The notes beneath the pieces were generated by a model. The model searched no databases and was not told the origin of the DNA. It worked only from the letters and a program-made list of their open reading frames with translations. Shown here one piece after another: positions 1-11,075 of a stretch of DNA of 64,000 nt. Both the position numbers and the translations under genes were made by a program. Where the stretch lies: the NCBI GenBank assembly GCA_963970005.1, contig CAXAMN010027439.1, forward strand, positions 1 to 64,000. The letters are read 5' to 3'. Positions within the stretch are counted from its first letter, which is position 1; each line of letters starts with the position of its first letter. Origin of the DNA: Durusdinium trenchii (Eukaryota; Sar; Dinophyceae; Suessiales; Symbiodiniaceae).

Positions 1-1180
1 TTGCTTATAGCCAGCAATGACGTTGAAGGAGGTGAGAACTTCTTGCGTGCACTTCAGAAGATCTGGAAGATCAAACGCACGGGAAGTATTCCGTCCGAGC
101 AGAGAGGACTCCTGGAATTCTTAGGCCGCACGATATACAGACGCCATGACGGCGAGGAATGTCTGTACTTTGGAATTTCCAGAAGCTACATGGAGGGCAT
201 CTTTGTTTCATGGGAAAGAATCCACCGGTTCAGCCATGCCCAAACTGGAGGAGCTGCTAAAAGACGCCGAGAAAAAGTTCGGGACTCCTGAACTGTCCGC
301 CACGGAAGCACAGCGCTACCGTAGGGTCCTCGGACAACTTGCGTGGGCAGCACTCTCCAGGGCAGACCTTGCTTTTCCTGTTGGGTTCTTGAGTCGATTT
401 CAGTCGAAGCCCCATGTTCCTGCAGAGATTTGTCTTCGTAGCTTTCTTCGTTGGTTGAAGGGTCATTTGCATTTTGTGCAGCAGATGCCTGCTAGCTCAC
501 CACCCGTTTTGACTGAAGAAGGGGTCGTTGTAGGTTTTTGTGATGCTTCGTGGAATGTAACCAGTGTTTCTGGCGCTGTCATTTCTTGGCGTGGATGTTG
601 CCTGAAGTGTTTCAGTAGGAGACAAGAGGTTCCTGCGTTGTCGTCTGCAGAAGCAGAAGCGATCGCCATCACGGAGGCTAGCAAAGAACTTGTGGCTCTG
701 GGGATGCTGATCGAGACAGCCCATGATGGGATTCCTCTTGACGAGATAGGCATGCCAGCCAAGACCACCGGCAGCATGAAGCTTCATTTGTACAACGATG
801 GAAAAGCGGCGATTTCCATATCGACCATGGAAGGTTTGCTCCGACGTGTCAAGCACATGGAACTGCGTGCACACTACGTCAAATACCTCCATCGACGACG
901 TCGCTTGACCTTGGAACATTGGGAAGGTGTTTCCAACCCGTCCGACGGTCTCACGAAGAGTTGCAAGCTCATTGAGATGTGGCTGAACCTCTGTAATGCT
1001 GTAGGACTTGTACCTGGTCTGGATGAAGATAAGGCAGCATTGTTGAGGGGCTTGTCTCGAGACGCCGATGACGACGAACTTCCGATCGGTGAACGTTCAG
1101 TTCGAGAAGGGGAGTATGCTCATCGTGGGTGTTTCTTGCATTTTTCGTCCGTTGGGGATCGGAAGGTGACGGAAGCTTGA
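1..1180 (+). pseudogene. Copia-type retrotransposon pol, C-terminal part (end of RT plus RNase H)
   Basis: The window opens inside the end of a reverse transcriptase: frame 1 (1-291) reads LLIASNDVEGG and then LEFLGRTIYRR, the usual tail of Ty1/Copia RT. At about 215-225 the reading frame changes; frame 2 (to 1180) continues with SADLAFPVGFLSR-like connection sequence. The RNase H domain follows, with GFCDASW, LSSAEAEA and LYNDGKAAI, then HMELRAHYVK and the closing SDGLTKS typical of Copia RNase H. The element is cut by the window edge, so gag, protease and integrase are not visible. One frameshift between RT and RNase H argues for a dead copy, or one sequencing error. No LTR could be identified downstream. 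Family assignment is secure; activity is unlikely. Confidence 0.85.
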
Positions 1181-2251
1181 GGCATTGTGCCTGCTGAAGT
1201 TTGAACTTTCTCGAATGTGCTTTTTCCGAACAGTTTTTCGAGATGCACTTTGACTTGGGAGAGTTTCTGAATCTGTTTTGTGTGTTTCCGTTGTTGTCCG
1301 TCTGTGTCCGAACTCGTTCGGAAGAGTCTGGTTTTGTTTGTCTTGGTAGCACGGAGATTTGGAACCTTTGTCATGTTGACAGAACTTTAGTGGAAGGACG
1401 TGTCCGAGAGCAGTCGTTGAGGTCCGACGAGGTTCGGAGGTGTAGGAGGACTGTTTCTTGTTGAGTTAGGAGCCTTCTGTTCTGTGGTGCAGTGTTTTGA
1501 GTTTTGCAGAATTGAATGCATGTGCGTTTGTGCTTTTTGGAAGCTGGATTGGAAGCATTCACTGTGAAATTGCTCAAAGCTGTCTTGTACATTTGTTTTC
1601 AAGTTTCTTGTGTGTGAAATGCTGTTTTTGGTGCAGATGTTTTTGGACAGCAGGAGTCTTGGAATCCAGTTTTGCTTGACCGACTTTCCGGATAGCTACC
1701 TCTTTCCTAAGGAAATCGAGACGACGTACTGTTTTCCTACTTGCACTTGTGCTTGCCTATGTCTAAGGTGGACTGATAGATGCCCGCAGCCGTTTTTTTT
1801 TCAAGGACAGGAATTCTTCCACGGTGGAGACTGGAACGAGGCCAAGAGACTGAGAGAACTTGAAAGTTGTGCTTGCAGTTGCTGTAATAAGGACTAGCTA
1901 CCCATGAGAAGTGACTGTGCAAGCTTTTGAGTTGTTGACATGTTGACCGGTGAGTAGGGCTAAGGCAATAGTTGCTTGAGCTTGATTTGCTTGTTGTGCA
2001 TGTTTATGTTTGTTGGTTTTTGAGTTTTGCATGTTTGCAGTTGGAGACGACTAGAGCGATAGTAGCTTGAGTTGAATTTGGCTGTGAGAAGTGTGGAACA
2101 GATGTGTTGTGTTTGCCTTGTTTGCCAGTTTGCAGTTTGAGGTTGGAAGAATCTTGATAGGTTGATGTTTTGTGAGTAGTCATCTTGAAAGCTTGGTCTG
2201 TGGTTTGAACATGTTTTGTGAGTGTTGCAAGTATGAGGCAACCATGATGCT
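1181..2251. other. G/T-rich stretch downstream of the pol fragment, no gene seen
   Basis: About 1.07 kb of G+T-rich sequence on the + strand, full of TTG, TTTG and GTTTG words, with no convincing coding region. It could be the 3' untranslated part of the retroelement or LTR material, but no matching second copy of an LTR was found in the window. Confidence 0.4.
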
Positions 2252-3677
2252 TTGTCTCAAGCCGCTTCCGCGAACCATCGCCTGTTTGACGCTTTTCTTT
2301 TCGCACACCGACATCCGTTGTGGAACATGGCTGCTGCGACCAGTGCCCGTCCCGCCGCCGAGCGCGACACGATCATGCTGTTTCCGGGGCGCGATTTGAT
2401 GACAGTCAGCTTGTCTGAGCTTGCAGACTGCCAATTCCAAGGAGAGGCCTCAGCTACTTTGATTGAGGTCAGTGCACTCAACGACTTGCGTTGTGAAGCC
2501 ACGAGGTGGCACACTGGTGCGACAAATGTGGAGAAGCTGATATACCACCTCAAACGCTTGGTTGTTGAACTTGCGAGCCAGGAGGCAGATGGCAACCAAG
2601 CAGCAAGCGACATTTTCCCGACCTCGCCTCTACAGGAAGGCTTTGTGTCGTTTTCGGGAAAAAGTTTGGCAGATTTGCGCGCTGAGTTGCCCGACTTGGA
2701 AGGGCGCCTCTTCCATTTGAGAGCCGGCTCCTCGATGTTGGCTTGGTCCTACTTCGAGAAGCTGGTGGCGCTCGAGAACATGTCGGTGGACCGTTCGGAA
2801 GACACTGGCAGCCTAAGCAACCCTATGCCAACATCGGCCAGGGAGGTCACTGTTGAATCCCTCCTTGATTGTCTGGTTTGGGCAACCAACAGATTCGGTC
2901 AACTAGCATCAGTCATTGGAAAGGTGCAAGACGCTGCAACCAGCATGGCCGAATCCAGTGGCGTGGTCAATCCGAAGCTTGATGCCCAACATACCAGTTT
3001 GCTGCGCATGTCTGATGGGCTCCTCGCCCTAGCGGCCAATATCAAGGTCAACGGGGAGCAGGGAGCCCCGATATTGGCTGCTATCAAAGCTTTCCAGAAG
3101 CAACTGGAAAATTGTGCTTGGCAAGTCAGCGGCTCCGGCGCCAAGCTTGTCAATGTGAGTGTGAAAGAATTGTTGATGAGCCAGGGAAAGAACATCGGTG
3201 AGAATACCGTCAACACCGCCAAATCCTTTGAGATTTTGAAGAACATGTACGAGGGCCTTGTGGCGCTCAATGATAGCTACAAGGAAGGGACATCGACCAT
3301 GAAGGAAAGCAATACCCTTCTCAAAGAGCTCATTGAGGGTCAGAAGATGGCGCTACGCCAGCCTGGGATCCGGATGGCCCAACAGACATCGACACCCGAG
3401 CCATTTCCACCGATTCCGATGACCATGGGGACTCCAGGAACTGGATCTGTTCCTGCCGCGTTTCAAGCGCCAGCGGCACCTCCACCTCAGTCGTTGCCGA
3501 GGATTCCGGGGACGAAATTGCCACGCCCCCCCTGGTTGGCAGGAATCTCAGCCAGCAGGTACTCCCAGCACGCCTACTGAAGAGGCGGATCCAGCGCCAG
3601 GGTTTAAGAAGGTGAAGCTGGCTGATGGATCTTTCATGACTATCCCAAAAGGATGGCAGCCTGATCCTAGCTTGTAG
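2252..3677 (+). CDS. Unrecognised ~470-aa protein downstream of pol, possibly retroelement-encoded; frameshifted near the end
   Basis: A long open frame (2252-3580, 442 aa) that I do not recognise. It is rich in Ala, Leu, Glu and Lys, with long helical stretches around residues 240-370 that look coiled-coil-like, and a Pro/Thr-rich tail from about residue 375. At a run of seven C near 3525 the frame changes. An adjacent frame then carries a plausible continuation to a stop at 3675-3677, ending in FKKVKLADGSFMTIPKGW. The frameshift may be a homopolymer error or decay. Position after a Copia pol end, absence of introns and the helical composition suggest a Gag-like or accessory ORF of a retroelement, but this is inference. 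The start could be one of several Met codons, such as the one at residue 26. Confidence 0.5.
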
Positions 3678-5177
3678 TGCCTTTGACTGGGGAGATGTCA
3701 TCAGAGAAATGGCATGGTTTTTAGAAGGCCATTTGTCGCGGCCCAGCAGCTTGCACCACGAAAAAGAAAAAGAAGATCATCTGTGTTAGTGTTTCCTTGT
3801 GTTTTCAGAACATCATGTGCCACCATGCTTGAACTTGGCTTGACCTTGGCTTGAGGCATGCTTGAACGTGTGATGTCAGGTTGAATCTATGGAAATATGA
3901 TTTGGAGGCCATTTTGTTCGTGTCTTGCTTGCTTGTTGCTTGGGGAGTTCATGTTTGAAGATTTTATCTTGTCTAGAGAAAGCAAGAGAAAGCGAGAGAA
4001 AGCAAGAGGAAGCAAGAGAAAGCAAGAGGAAGCAAGAGGAAGAAAGGAAACAGAAAGAGAAAGGCCGATCAGAAAGGCAGGTGGAATTAGACACGTGCAG
4101 TGTGGCAAAGGGTTTGTGATTTTGAGTTTGAGTTTGCTGTGGCATGACGAGTTCACTTGATTCAGGATGTTTGGAATCCAGTTCATGACCAGGTAACCTC
4201 TAGAGAGAGTTTCTTGTGATGTCTTGTGCAGTTGCTTGGAGCTTCGTTCATCGCAGGTTTAGCTTCCAGAGAGTTTTCTTGCGAGTTCACTTTTGCTTGT
4301 TTGCAACTATGTTCATTGCAAGTTTGTGTCTAGGTAACCTTGGAAGTTTTCATCTTTTGCAGTTGATGTCAACTTTGTGAACTTGTCAGGTCTTGAGGTC
4401 AGAGGTTTGCACGGCATGGTAACTCTAGATCACCTTTTGCTTCCTGAGCTGACAGGTAAGTTGTCCTTGAAAGCCTTGTGCTTTTGAGGATCTCGATGAT
4501 GAGGTTTAAAAGGGTCAATGAAATAAGGAATCAACCCATGAGATTCCATGACCCACCTCTGAGAGATCCTTTTTACACGTTTGACCTTGGTTGAACGCGT
4601 GTTGGTTGAAGGTCGAAGTTGATTCTTTGATGGATCTGGAGTTTGGCTTGGGTTGAGCTCGAGTTTACCTCTGGATTGATGTCATTGAGATCACCTTTGA
4701 GGGCAGAAGTTTGGATCTTAGTTGATGTCTGATCCTTAGTTGCTCCAACAAAACGAACAGAAGAAGAGAAGAAGACAGAAGAAGAAGGCAGGTAGCCCTA
4801 GGCGACCCAAGAAGGGGTGTGAAAAGTAGCGTACAGCGCACGTGTACAGTGTATGGCTCACCTAGTGCTTGCTTCTTTAGGGAATTTTCGTTTTTGGAGT
4901 GCTTGGGGTTGGAGCTGAGTGGAGGTCTGTGCCCTTTTTGTGTTTGACCTTTGACCACCTTAGCAGGAGGATGTTTGAAGTGGCAACTTGTGGCTAGGAA
5001 CTGCTTAGAGAACCTTTTGGTAGAGCACGATGTCTTTAGAGACTGTTTGATGTAGTTTCCTTGCAGTTTGTGTAGTTTGGAGATGACTAGGTACAGTCAT
5101 GTACTCTTTCAAGAAGAGTGGATGTGCTTCTAAGAAGCTAAGAGGACATTTGAAGACAGTCTATAAATGACTGTAAC
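3678..5177. other. Non-coding stretch with purine-rich repeat at 3973-4062
   Basis: No gene supported. At 3973-4062 there is an AG-rich run made of GAGAAAGCAA and GAGGAAGCAA units, about nine imperfect copies of a 10-bp word. The remainder is G/T-rich sequence like that after the pol fragment, which may mark the same retroelement's outer parts. Confidence 0.5.
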
Positions 5178-5188
5178 TTTGGCTCAAG
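5178..5188 (+). other. Possible relic of the dinoflagellate spliced leader 3' end
   Basis: The 11 bases TTTGGCTCAAG are identical to the last 11 bases of the conserved dinoflagellate spliced leader. Two more bases upstream also fit. Such relics mark mRNAs that were trans-spliced, reverse-transcribed and reinserted. There is no recognisable coding sequence directly behind it, so a chance match cannot be excluded. Confidence 0.3.
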
Positions 5189-5225
5189 GAGCGGGACCGA
5201 AAAGGGCGCGTTGCTACTGTGTTTT

Positions 5226-5558
5226 CACACACTTGCAGAAATGCGTGCTGATGCGAAATGCGGCTCCGCACGCCTGCCAAAGTGAAAACCGAAAAAAAAC
5301 CAGGACAGGTGAAGTATGGTGTTCCAAACCTCTCAAAGCCCACATGGCTTCCAAAGCGACACATCCAAAGCGACAATGCACATCTGCCGATGATGAACCG
5401 ATGCAAAGGCTGGATGGCTTGTTCTAATCACAACGGGGCCCAAAAGGAAGTGCAGGTACGTGCAACTGCGTCCTGCATATCACAGCAAACTTGAAGTGTC
5501 TTCCCTGAGCGGTGACTTCAAGAATGCCCACCGCTCCCCTGCTGAAAAATTCAAGAGA
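5226..5558. repeat. Direct repeat, copy 1 of a ~0.33-kb segment
   Basis: This segment recurs at 5851-6202 in the same orientation with high identity. The shared parts include GCGTRCTGATGCGAAATGCG, CTTCCAAAGCGACACATCC, the GGATGGCTTGTTCTA stretch and the final CTTCAAGAATGCCCACCG. Copy 2 has a short insertion near 6080-6095. No coding function is seen; matching frames in both copies carry stops. Confidence 0.85.
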
Positions 5559-5850
5559 TCCCTGACTGCAAGGGCACACACACACACGCCTCCCCTAAGG
5601 GAGGCGGTTTTTCCATGGCAGGTGAGCGGGAATGGATGGAGGGAAACTCATCACTCTGAGGGCCGGACAGGTTCCAATGAACCTCGAAATTACTTTGACC
5701 GCTGTGGTCACCTTGTGCCCTGCCAAAGTCAGACCGCTGCGGTCACGTATAGGCATGAGCCAGCTTGGAATTCAATAATCCGACAAATCTTGGGAAATAA
5801 CTTTGGCATAAGCCTCCTGCTGTCCGCTCTCGGGCTCTCATTAGGAGAGA

Positions 5851-6202
5851 CACACTTACAGAAATGCGTACTGATGCGAAATGCGGTGCCACACGCCTGC
5901 CCAAGTGAAAACCTAAGAAACCAGGACAGGTGAAGTATGGTGTTCCAAACCTCTCAAAGCCTACATGGCTTCCAAAGCGACACATCCAAAGCGACAATGC
6001 ACATCTGCCGATGATGAACCGATGCAAAGGCTGGATGGCTTGTTCTAGTTACAACGGGGCCCAAAAGGAAGTGAACGGTGCTCATGTTTTCGCAGGTACG
6101 TGCAATCTGCGTCCAAATTGCATATCACAGCAAACTTGAAGTGTCTTCCCTGAGCGGTGACTTCAAGAATGCCCACCGCTCCCCTGTTGAAAATTCAAGA
6201 GA
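5851..6202. repeat. Direct repeat, copy 2 of the ~0.33-kb segment
   Basis: Second copy of the segment at 5226-5558, separated by about 290 bp of unrelated sequence. Single-base differences and a ~15-bp insertion separate the copies, indicating an old segmental duplication. Confidence 0.85.
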
Positions 6203-6205
6203 ATA

Positions 6206-6540
6206 CCTGTGCTTACAAGGGGTACACACAACTCATTTCAAATAGTTCAACTTGCGCAACTCAGCTTGCACAACTCAACTTACGCAACTCAACACACACA
6301 CACAACTCAACTTACACAACTCACACAGCTCAGCACACACACACAACTCATATCACACAACTCAACTTGCACAACTCAACCTACACAACTCAACTTACAC
6401 AACTCAACACACACACACACACAACTCAACTTACACAACTCACACAACTCAACCCACCCACACACACACACTCAGTTCATTTCACATAACTCAACTTGCA
6501 CAACTCAACCTACACAACTCACTCAACTCAACAAAATGCA
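6206..6540. repeat. Minisatellite with ~14-bp unit
   Basis: Tandem imperfect copies of ACTTRCACAACTCA mixed with (AC)n runs fill about 335 bp. All three + frames stay open because the unit lacks stop triplets, so the apparent ORFs here are artefacts of the repeat. Confidence 0.85.
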
Positions 6541-6808
6541 GCATGAAATGCGGGACGCGACAGGTTCACTGGACAAAGTCTGAGTTGGTCAGTGTGAAGA
6601 ATCACACGAAGTGATGTAACACAGGTTTTTGCAGTAAAAACATGCAAAAATAGATTTCTAGGTAAAAAATTGCTGACGTTGACACCATTCCTCTCATTGT
6701 GTCATTAATATCCATTAATGCATTGGACCTTTCAGATTCGCTCATGATTATGTCCGGCAGCCCGGCAGCCATTCAAAAGGTAGTTCGAAGGTGACTTCAA
6801 CATAAACT

Positions 6809-8626
6809 TTGGTTATAGAGATTCATTTGCCTTGGTTTTGGACAATAGTTTATATAACCATGAGTTACTCTTGCAATTTTTGGTGGTTGCAACGTGAATC
6901 ATTTGACTTTGACTTGAATCTTTGTGCCGCCATGGACAGACTTGACACGCGACTTGACATCAGACTTGACACGAGAAGAAGTCTGGCTGCTTACATGATG
7001 CACAAATCTGTACCCCCAGAGCGTTGGTGTGTCACCTCATTTGATCTAAATCTTTTGCGTCACGAGGTTCTGTTGGCCATCCAACGGGGCCACATCCAAC
7101 CAAGTTGCTTTGACAACTTTGACAGCTTGGATCGGGAGTACGGACCAAACATCTACACAGTAAATGACCAGCACATCAAGCTTGTCACTAGTAACGCTGG
7201 CAAGATGAGCTGGGCATTGATGAGACATTCGGAGGGTTTGGAATGTGACTTATTCATCAGCCATGCATGGCAGGAGGGCGTCTTCGAATTTTTGAGGAAA
7301 GTCCAGTACTCTTGGCCTAGGGGCCTGAAGAATGCTTGGTGTTGTGTGCTGGCCAATCCACAAAACTTGAACATTTCTTGGTTTTTGAAAGCGCCGAACA
7401 GTTCGCCCTTCGCGGTTGCTTTGAACGCATCCAATGTGGTTTTGGTCGTGCCAAACCGTCATCAAAGTGTTTACACGAGACTGTGGTGTGCCTACGAAGC
7501 CTACCTGGCGCAAGAAGAGGGCAAGATCATTCTGATCGCCCACAACTCAACTTTGCATTATGTAGGCGACCTGCAGTATATGGCCTTGGCAGCGGTCATG
7601 GGAACAGCATTGGGTATTTTCACGACCCTCCACGTTAGCCATGCCTTAGGGTTCGGGGTGAGTGTGGCTGGCTTGCTCAGTTTGACTATAGAACACAGCA
7701 CATCTCGCCTGGTGATAAATTTTTTATGTGAGATGTTCTGCTGGCTCAGAGTCACCAATTGGGATCCCTTCTTCCCTTATGCAGACATGTGGCATTTTCC
7801 ATGGGAAGTTTGTCCATGGCATGTGCGCTTCTTCATCCACGAGTTCTTTTTCCTGACCGGCGCATTTTTCTTCCTCCTCATGGAGGTCGACCGCATTCAT
7901 GGCAAATCCAGTGTGTTAGAGGCGGAACAGCTCCGGCAGCATTACAAAGGTTCCATTTTGTACGCTGAATGCTCCCAACAAGAGGACGCCATAAACATCC
8001 ACTCGGAGATTGGTGACAAGATTGGTTCAGTGGACTATGCCATCCATGTGCTCCTCACAGCTGGCATGTCAACCCCAACTTTGCGAGACATAGCTCGTGC
8101 AGGAGTTGACATCGAGGATGCTGCCTATACAGAGCTCACGGGTGCCGCAACCTTCTTGGGTCCTTTTGACATGATGACAAGCATATGCATGTTGCTTAAT
8201 ATGGCTTACCTTGGAGGCAAGTGGCACCTTGCCATTCTTCCGGCCGTTTGTTTTCTGTCCAAGCTGATTCTATTGTACCTGATTTGCAGGAGTCCGACGG
8301 ATGAGCGTTGCTTTATTTTGAAGGTCATGGCCAAGTCTGTAGTGATGATGATTGTTGTCTTTCTGATGCTGTGCATCCTTCCATTGAATCTGACTATGAC
8401 AGCAGCATCTCATCTCTGGCTGGCCATCTCAAACCTATTCTATTGTTCAATCTTTGCCTTCGCAGTCCTTGGCATCCGAGGCACAGCAGAGCTGCCGTGT
8501 GGCCTTTCTCTGTTGCAGCTGTTCTTTGCTAGAGGTAGCAAAGCCTTGGCTGCTTTTGCTTTGTATGGCCGGCGGCATTCTCACACAAATTTGGAAAGTG
8601 ATTCCACCGACAGTGAGACGGACTAA
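6809..8626 (+). CDS. TIR-like domain multi-pass membrane protein (605 aa)
   Basis: A single uninterrupted frame. After an Arg/Asp-repeated N-terminus (LDTRLDIRLDTR) comes a TIR-like signature around residues 148-235: CDLFISHAWQEGV, a central VVLVVPN strand, and RLWCAYEAYLAQEEGK. These correspond to the box-1 (F-I-S-H/Y) and later strand motifs of TIR-like folds. The C-terminal half has several strongly hydrophobic stretches (about residues 250-315, 345-370, 445-500, 505-530, 540-560), predicting a multi-spanning membrane protein. It ends in an acidic Ser/Asp tail. The first Met may be too far upstream; the Met at about residue 42 (MDRLDTR) is an alternative start. Role unknown; TIR-like domains can be signalling modules or NAD-consuming enzymes. 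The lack of introns suggests a retrogene origin. Confidence 0.75.
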   Translation: MVIEIHLPWFWTIVYITMSYSCNFWWLQRESFDFDLNLCAAMDRLDTRLDIRLDTRRSLAAYMMHKSVPPERWCVTSFDLNLLRHEVLLAIQRGHIQPSCFDNFDSLDREYGPNIYTVNDQHIKLVTSNAGKMSWALMRHSEGLECDLFISHAWQEGVFEFLRKVQYSWPRGLKNAWCCVLANPQNLNISWFLKAPNSSPFAVALNASNVVLVVPNRHQSVYTRLWCAYEAYLAQEEGKIILIAHNSTLHYVGDLQYMALAAVMGTALGIFTTLHVSHALGFGVSVAGLLSLTIEHSTSRLVINFLCEMFCWLRVTNWDPFFPYADMWHFPWEVCPWHVRFFIHEFFFLTGAFFFLLMEVDRIHGKSSVLEAEQLRQHYKGSILYAECSQQEDAINIHSEIGDKIGSVDYAIHVLLTAGMSTPTLRDIARAGVDIEDAAYTELTGAATFLGPFDMMTSICMLLNMAYLGGKWHLAILPAVCFLSKLILLYLICRSPTDERCFILKVMAKSVVMMIVVFLMLCILPLNLTMTAASHLWLAISNLFYCSIFAFAVLGIRGTAELPCGLSLLQLFFARGSKALAAFALYGRRHSHTNLESDSTDSETD

Positions 8627-8889
8627 GTCGTGAACTTCACACCGGGAACGAAAAAAGCCGCCGACTGTGCGACAGCCCGAATGAGCCGACAGTGTGTTTG
8701 ATTTGATGCTTCAACTTAGTTATTTTTAATTCTTAAAGCTATGGACTTTTTCAACATCAAACTCTGCTTTGTAGCTTTGTAATAGAAGGGCATCCGGGGA
8801 GCGTTGACTCAAAGTCCTTCACTCTGCTTCCTTTGTTGAAAGGGGTTTGATTTGTGGACTCTGCATTTTACTATTGTTTTTTTTTTTCA
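8627..8889. other. Non-coding sequence after the TIR-like gene
   Basis: No gene seen. It includes the likely 3' untranslated region of the preceding gene and a T10-11 run near 8877. Confidence 0.4.
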
Positions 8890-9005
8890 GTGAAACTAGT
8901 AACAAGGGCATTACTACTAGTAACAAGAAGCTACTAGTGACAAGGGCATTTCTACTAGTAGCAAGTAGGTTGGAGGCCATTGCTTCTAGTAACAAGAGAT
9001 TCAGG
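8890..9005. repeat. Dispersed CTACTAG/AACAAG mini-repeat cluster (a)
   Basis: Several imperfect copies of ACTACTAGTAACAAG words, plus one GTAGGTTGGAGGCCATTGC word. The same pair of words recurs at 11.8, 13.3, 14.0, 37.0, 38.15, 42.05, 51.1, 51.57 and 54.55 kb, showing a dispersed family. Confidence 0.75.
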
Positions 9006-9751
9006 GGCCCAGAAGGATTCACTTGACATGCTTGTAAGGTCTATTCGATCGCATGACTAGCCTTTCACCTTAAGTTTAAGTTTTGAAAGCGCTGACCAAC
9101 CAGTGAGTCTTCCCTGATGCCGCTGCTTTTAGGGATTGGTCCTACTAAAGAAGGCATTCAGATGATATCACCATGTCCGTTGTGGCTCAGTCAGTGTGTT
9201 TCAATTGCAACAGCTGCATCGGCAAGATCCTCAGGGCCTCAGCTGGCATTTGTTACGAACTCTGGCTGTACTAGCCGAACTAGCCATTTGAACTACGCAG
9301 GTGATGTCGTACCGGAAGAGCTCCGAGTATGGCGTCCTCTTGACTACGCTCTCGCAAAACAAGCAGGCACTAACATTTTCTCGGACGCAGTTGGGAGGTA
9401 GCTCCGAGGGGAGGCCCTACTCTCGAAAGCAAAACATCTTGCACCACCTGAAACAAAACAACAATTTCTGTGCGACTTTTAGGTGGTGCATGTCTTCCAT
9501 ACTTATTTACCACGAACACGGGTGGAAATCCTGCAGGGGAAAGGTGCTTGTGTTTGCTCCAGGCTCCAAAGTGGTCAATGGGAGGACGCAGCCCAACTGG
9601 ACGCCGGTGTGCCTGCCGCATTTGCCAGCGTGCTGCCAGGGAGTTTGGAATACTGTTTCTTATTTTTTGCGGGTCTAGCAATTTGATTCGACAGATTGAG
9701 TGGTGCGCAACCATACTTGTGGATGCCAATGATGCTCCCTTGATGATGCAG

Positions 9752-9830
9752 AGGTCCACGCGGGAGTGTGTCAGGCCAAGCACGCCGGGGCCAGGGGCAT
9801 ACAGCAACCAAAGTGGGAAGAGGCCGGCGA
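9752..9830 (+). CDS. Candidate exon with PGPGAY (SHIPPO/STPGR-type) repeat
   Basis: Reads RPSTPGPGAYSNQSGKRP after a plausible acceptor (GATGATGCAG). The STPGPGAY core matches the sperm-tail PG-rich (STPGR/SHIPPO) repeat found in proteins of axonemes and cortical microtubules. It is one of a series of similar islands on the same strand (10.2, 10.9, 12.4, 14.15, 25.4 and 26.2 kb). Together they may form one gene with long introns. Exact 3' boundary not determined. Confidence 0.45.
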
Positions 9831-10159
9831 GTCAGTTGGATCCTCGCAGTCTGTGGGGACTGTGGTACTCGAGTCGCCAGAAACTGCCACCAGAAGCCCT
9901 GCAACAGCAATCTCATCTCTGAAGTGTATTTTGAGCAAACCCCATGGGCTTTGAGTGCTCAATTTGGCTTTGGGGATCACTTGAACGTTTCCATGTTCAG
10001 TTTTTGGCGTGTGCAGGTTTTCATTTGCGAGGTTTTTGAACTTCTCCGGAAGGTCCCGGGCAGGTCAGAGTTTATTCCAGGAGAACAGCCAGAGGCCAGA
10101 GGTGATTCAAGGGTCTGCTGAACAGAGCTTCCCAGAAACTCCAAGAACTCGCCCGGTTT

Positions 10160-10260
10160 GTGTGGATCTCCCGTCTCGCCCATCTGCCCAGGACGCCTTC
10201 GTATGGCTTCGGGAGTTCTGGCCGCGATGGACCTGCCGAGCTGCCCTGCTTCGGGTTGCT
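10160..10260 (+). CDS. Candidate exon, TPSYGFG half-repeat of the PGPG-repeat gene
   Basis: The frame through 10190 reads RTPSYGFGSSGRDGPAE. A (P)S-Y-x-F-G-x-x-x-R segment is the usual partner between PGPG-x-Y units in SHIPPO-type proteins. Boundaries are approximate and a chance match is possible. Confidence 0.35.
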
Positions 10261-10774
10261 GCCGATCTTAGTCATACAGCATGGCCTCCAACCTAATAAG
10301 ATGCATGGTATTAGATGCATTATTGGGCCATCAACTGGGTCCATGCTGCGAAGCCGGCCACGGTCCGTTTAGTGGGTGAAGTGTACACTCATAGACTAGC
10401 AGTTAGAATTCAAAAAATAAATATAATGCAGTACGAATATAGAAAAATTAGTTATTTGTGGAGGTGCAGTTAGAATATACACCTGCAGTTAGAATATACA
10501 AAGAACAACACCACTTCAACAGCAGCAAGCGCAAGTGCAACCAGCAAGAACTAACAGTACAAGGGAACTCTACAGTACATGAGTAGGGTGCAACTCAATC
10601 CTGGAGCTCTACATTCTAACTGGACTGCCTGTTCCATATTCTATCTCAGGCTCCACTGAGTTGACTAGGACATTTAATTCCTAAATTTTAGGATTTCATA
10701 TTCTAAGTGCTGGTCCATGATAGTACGAGAACTTTTCACCTCGCGAGGGAACATCGGGAGACAGAAGGAGTTGG

Positions 10775-10957
10775 TTGAGCAAATTGCTGGGCATTTCCGT
10801 GGAGCCTTCCCAATTGTTTCCATCACCAGCTCTACTTTTTGGATCGGCCTCAAATTTCAATTTCAACCTGCACCCAGTTCCCCGCCAGGCTCGCAGTAGT
10901 AGTGTTGTTGCTTCGCCGGGGCCTGGTGCCTACGGCACTCAGGTCGGATTTGGGAAG
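10775..10957 (+). CDS. Candidate exon with LLFGSAS and SPGPGAYGTQ segments
   Basis: One frame carries PSPALLFGSAS followed about 25 residues later by VVASPGPGAYGTQVGFGK. This is the order expected of a SHIPPO-type unit: an F-G segment, a linker, then PGPGAY. The stop at 10958 may lie in the following intron. Same strand and style as the other PGPG islands. Confidence 0.5.
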
Positions 10958-11037
10958 TAGCTCTCCGATCTCAAATGCCAGATGATGTTTCTTTCTTTGG
11001 TTGTAGAGTGCCCTTTTTCACTTGTGTGGTGGGCACT

Positions 11038-11075
11038 CTCTTTCTCCCTCCCTCTCTCCCTCCCTCCCTCGCCCT
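11038..11075. repeat. Pyrimidine-rich CTCC/CCCT microsatellite
   Basis: Run of CTCCCTCC units about 38 bp long. A GC-rich patch follows at 11,320-11,420. Confidence 0.7.

Noticed and set aside
1..5177. A full LTR retrotransposon with identifiable LTRs
   Set aside because: No pair of long direct repeats could be found by eye, and the 5' part lies outside the window.
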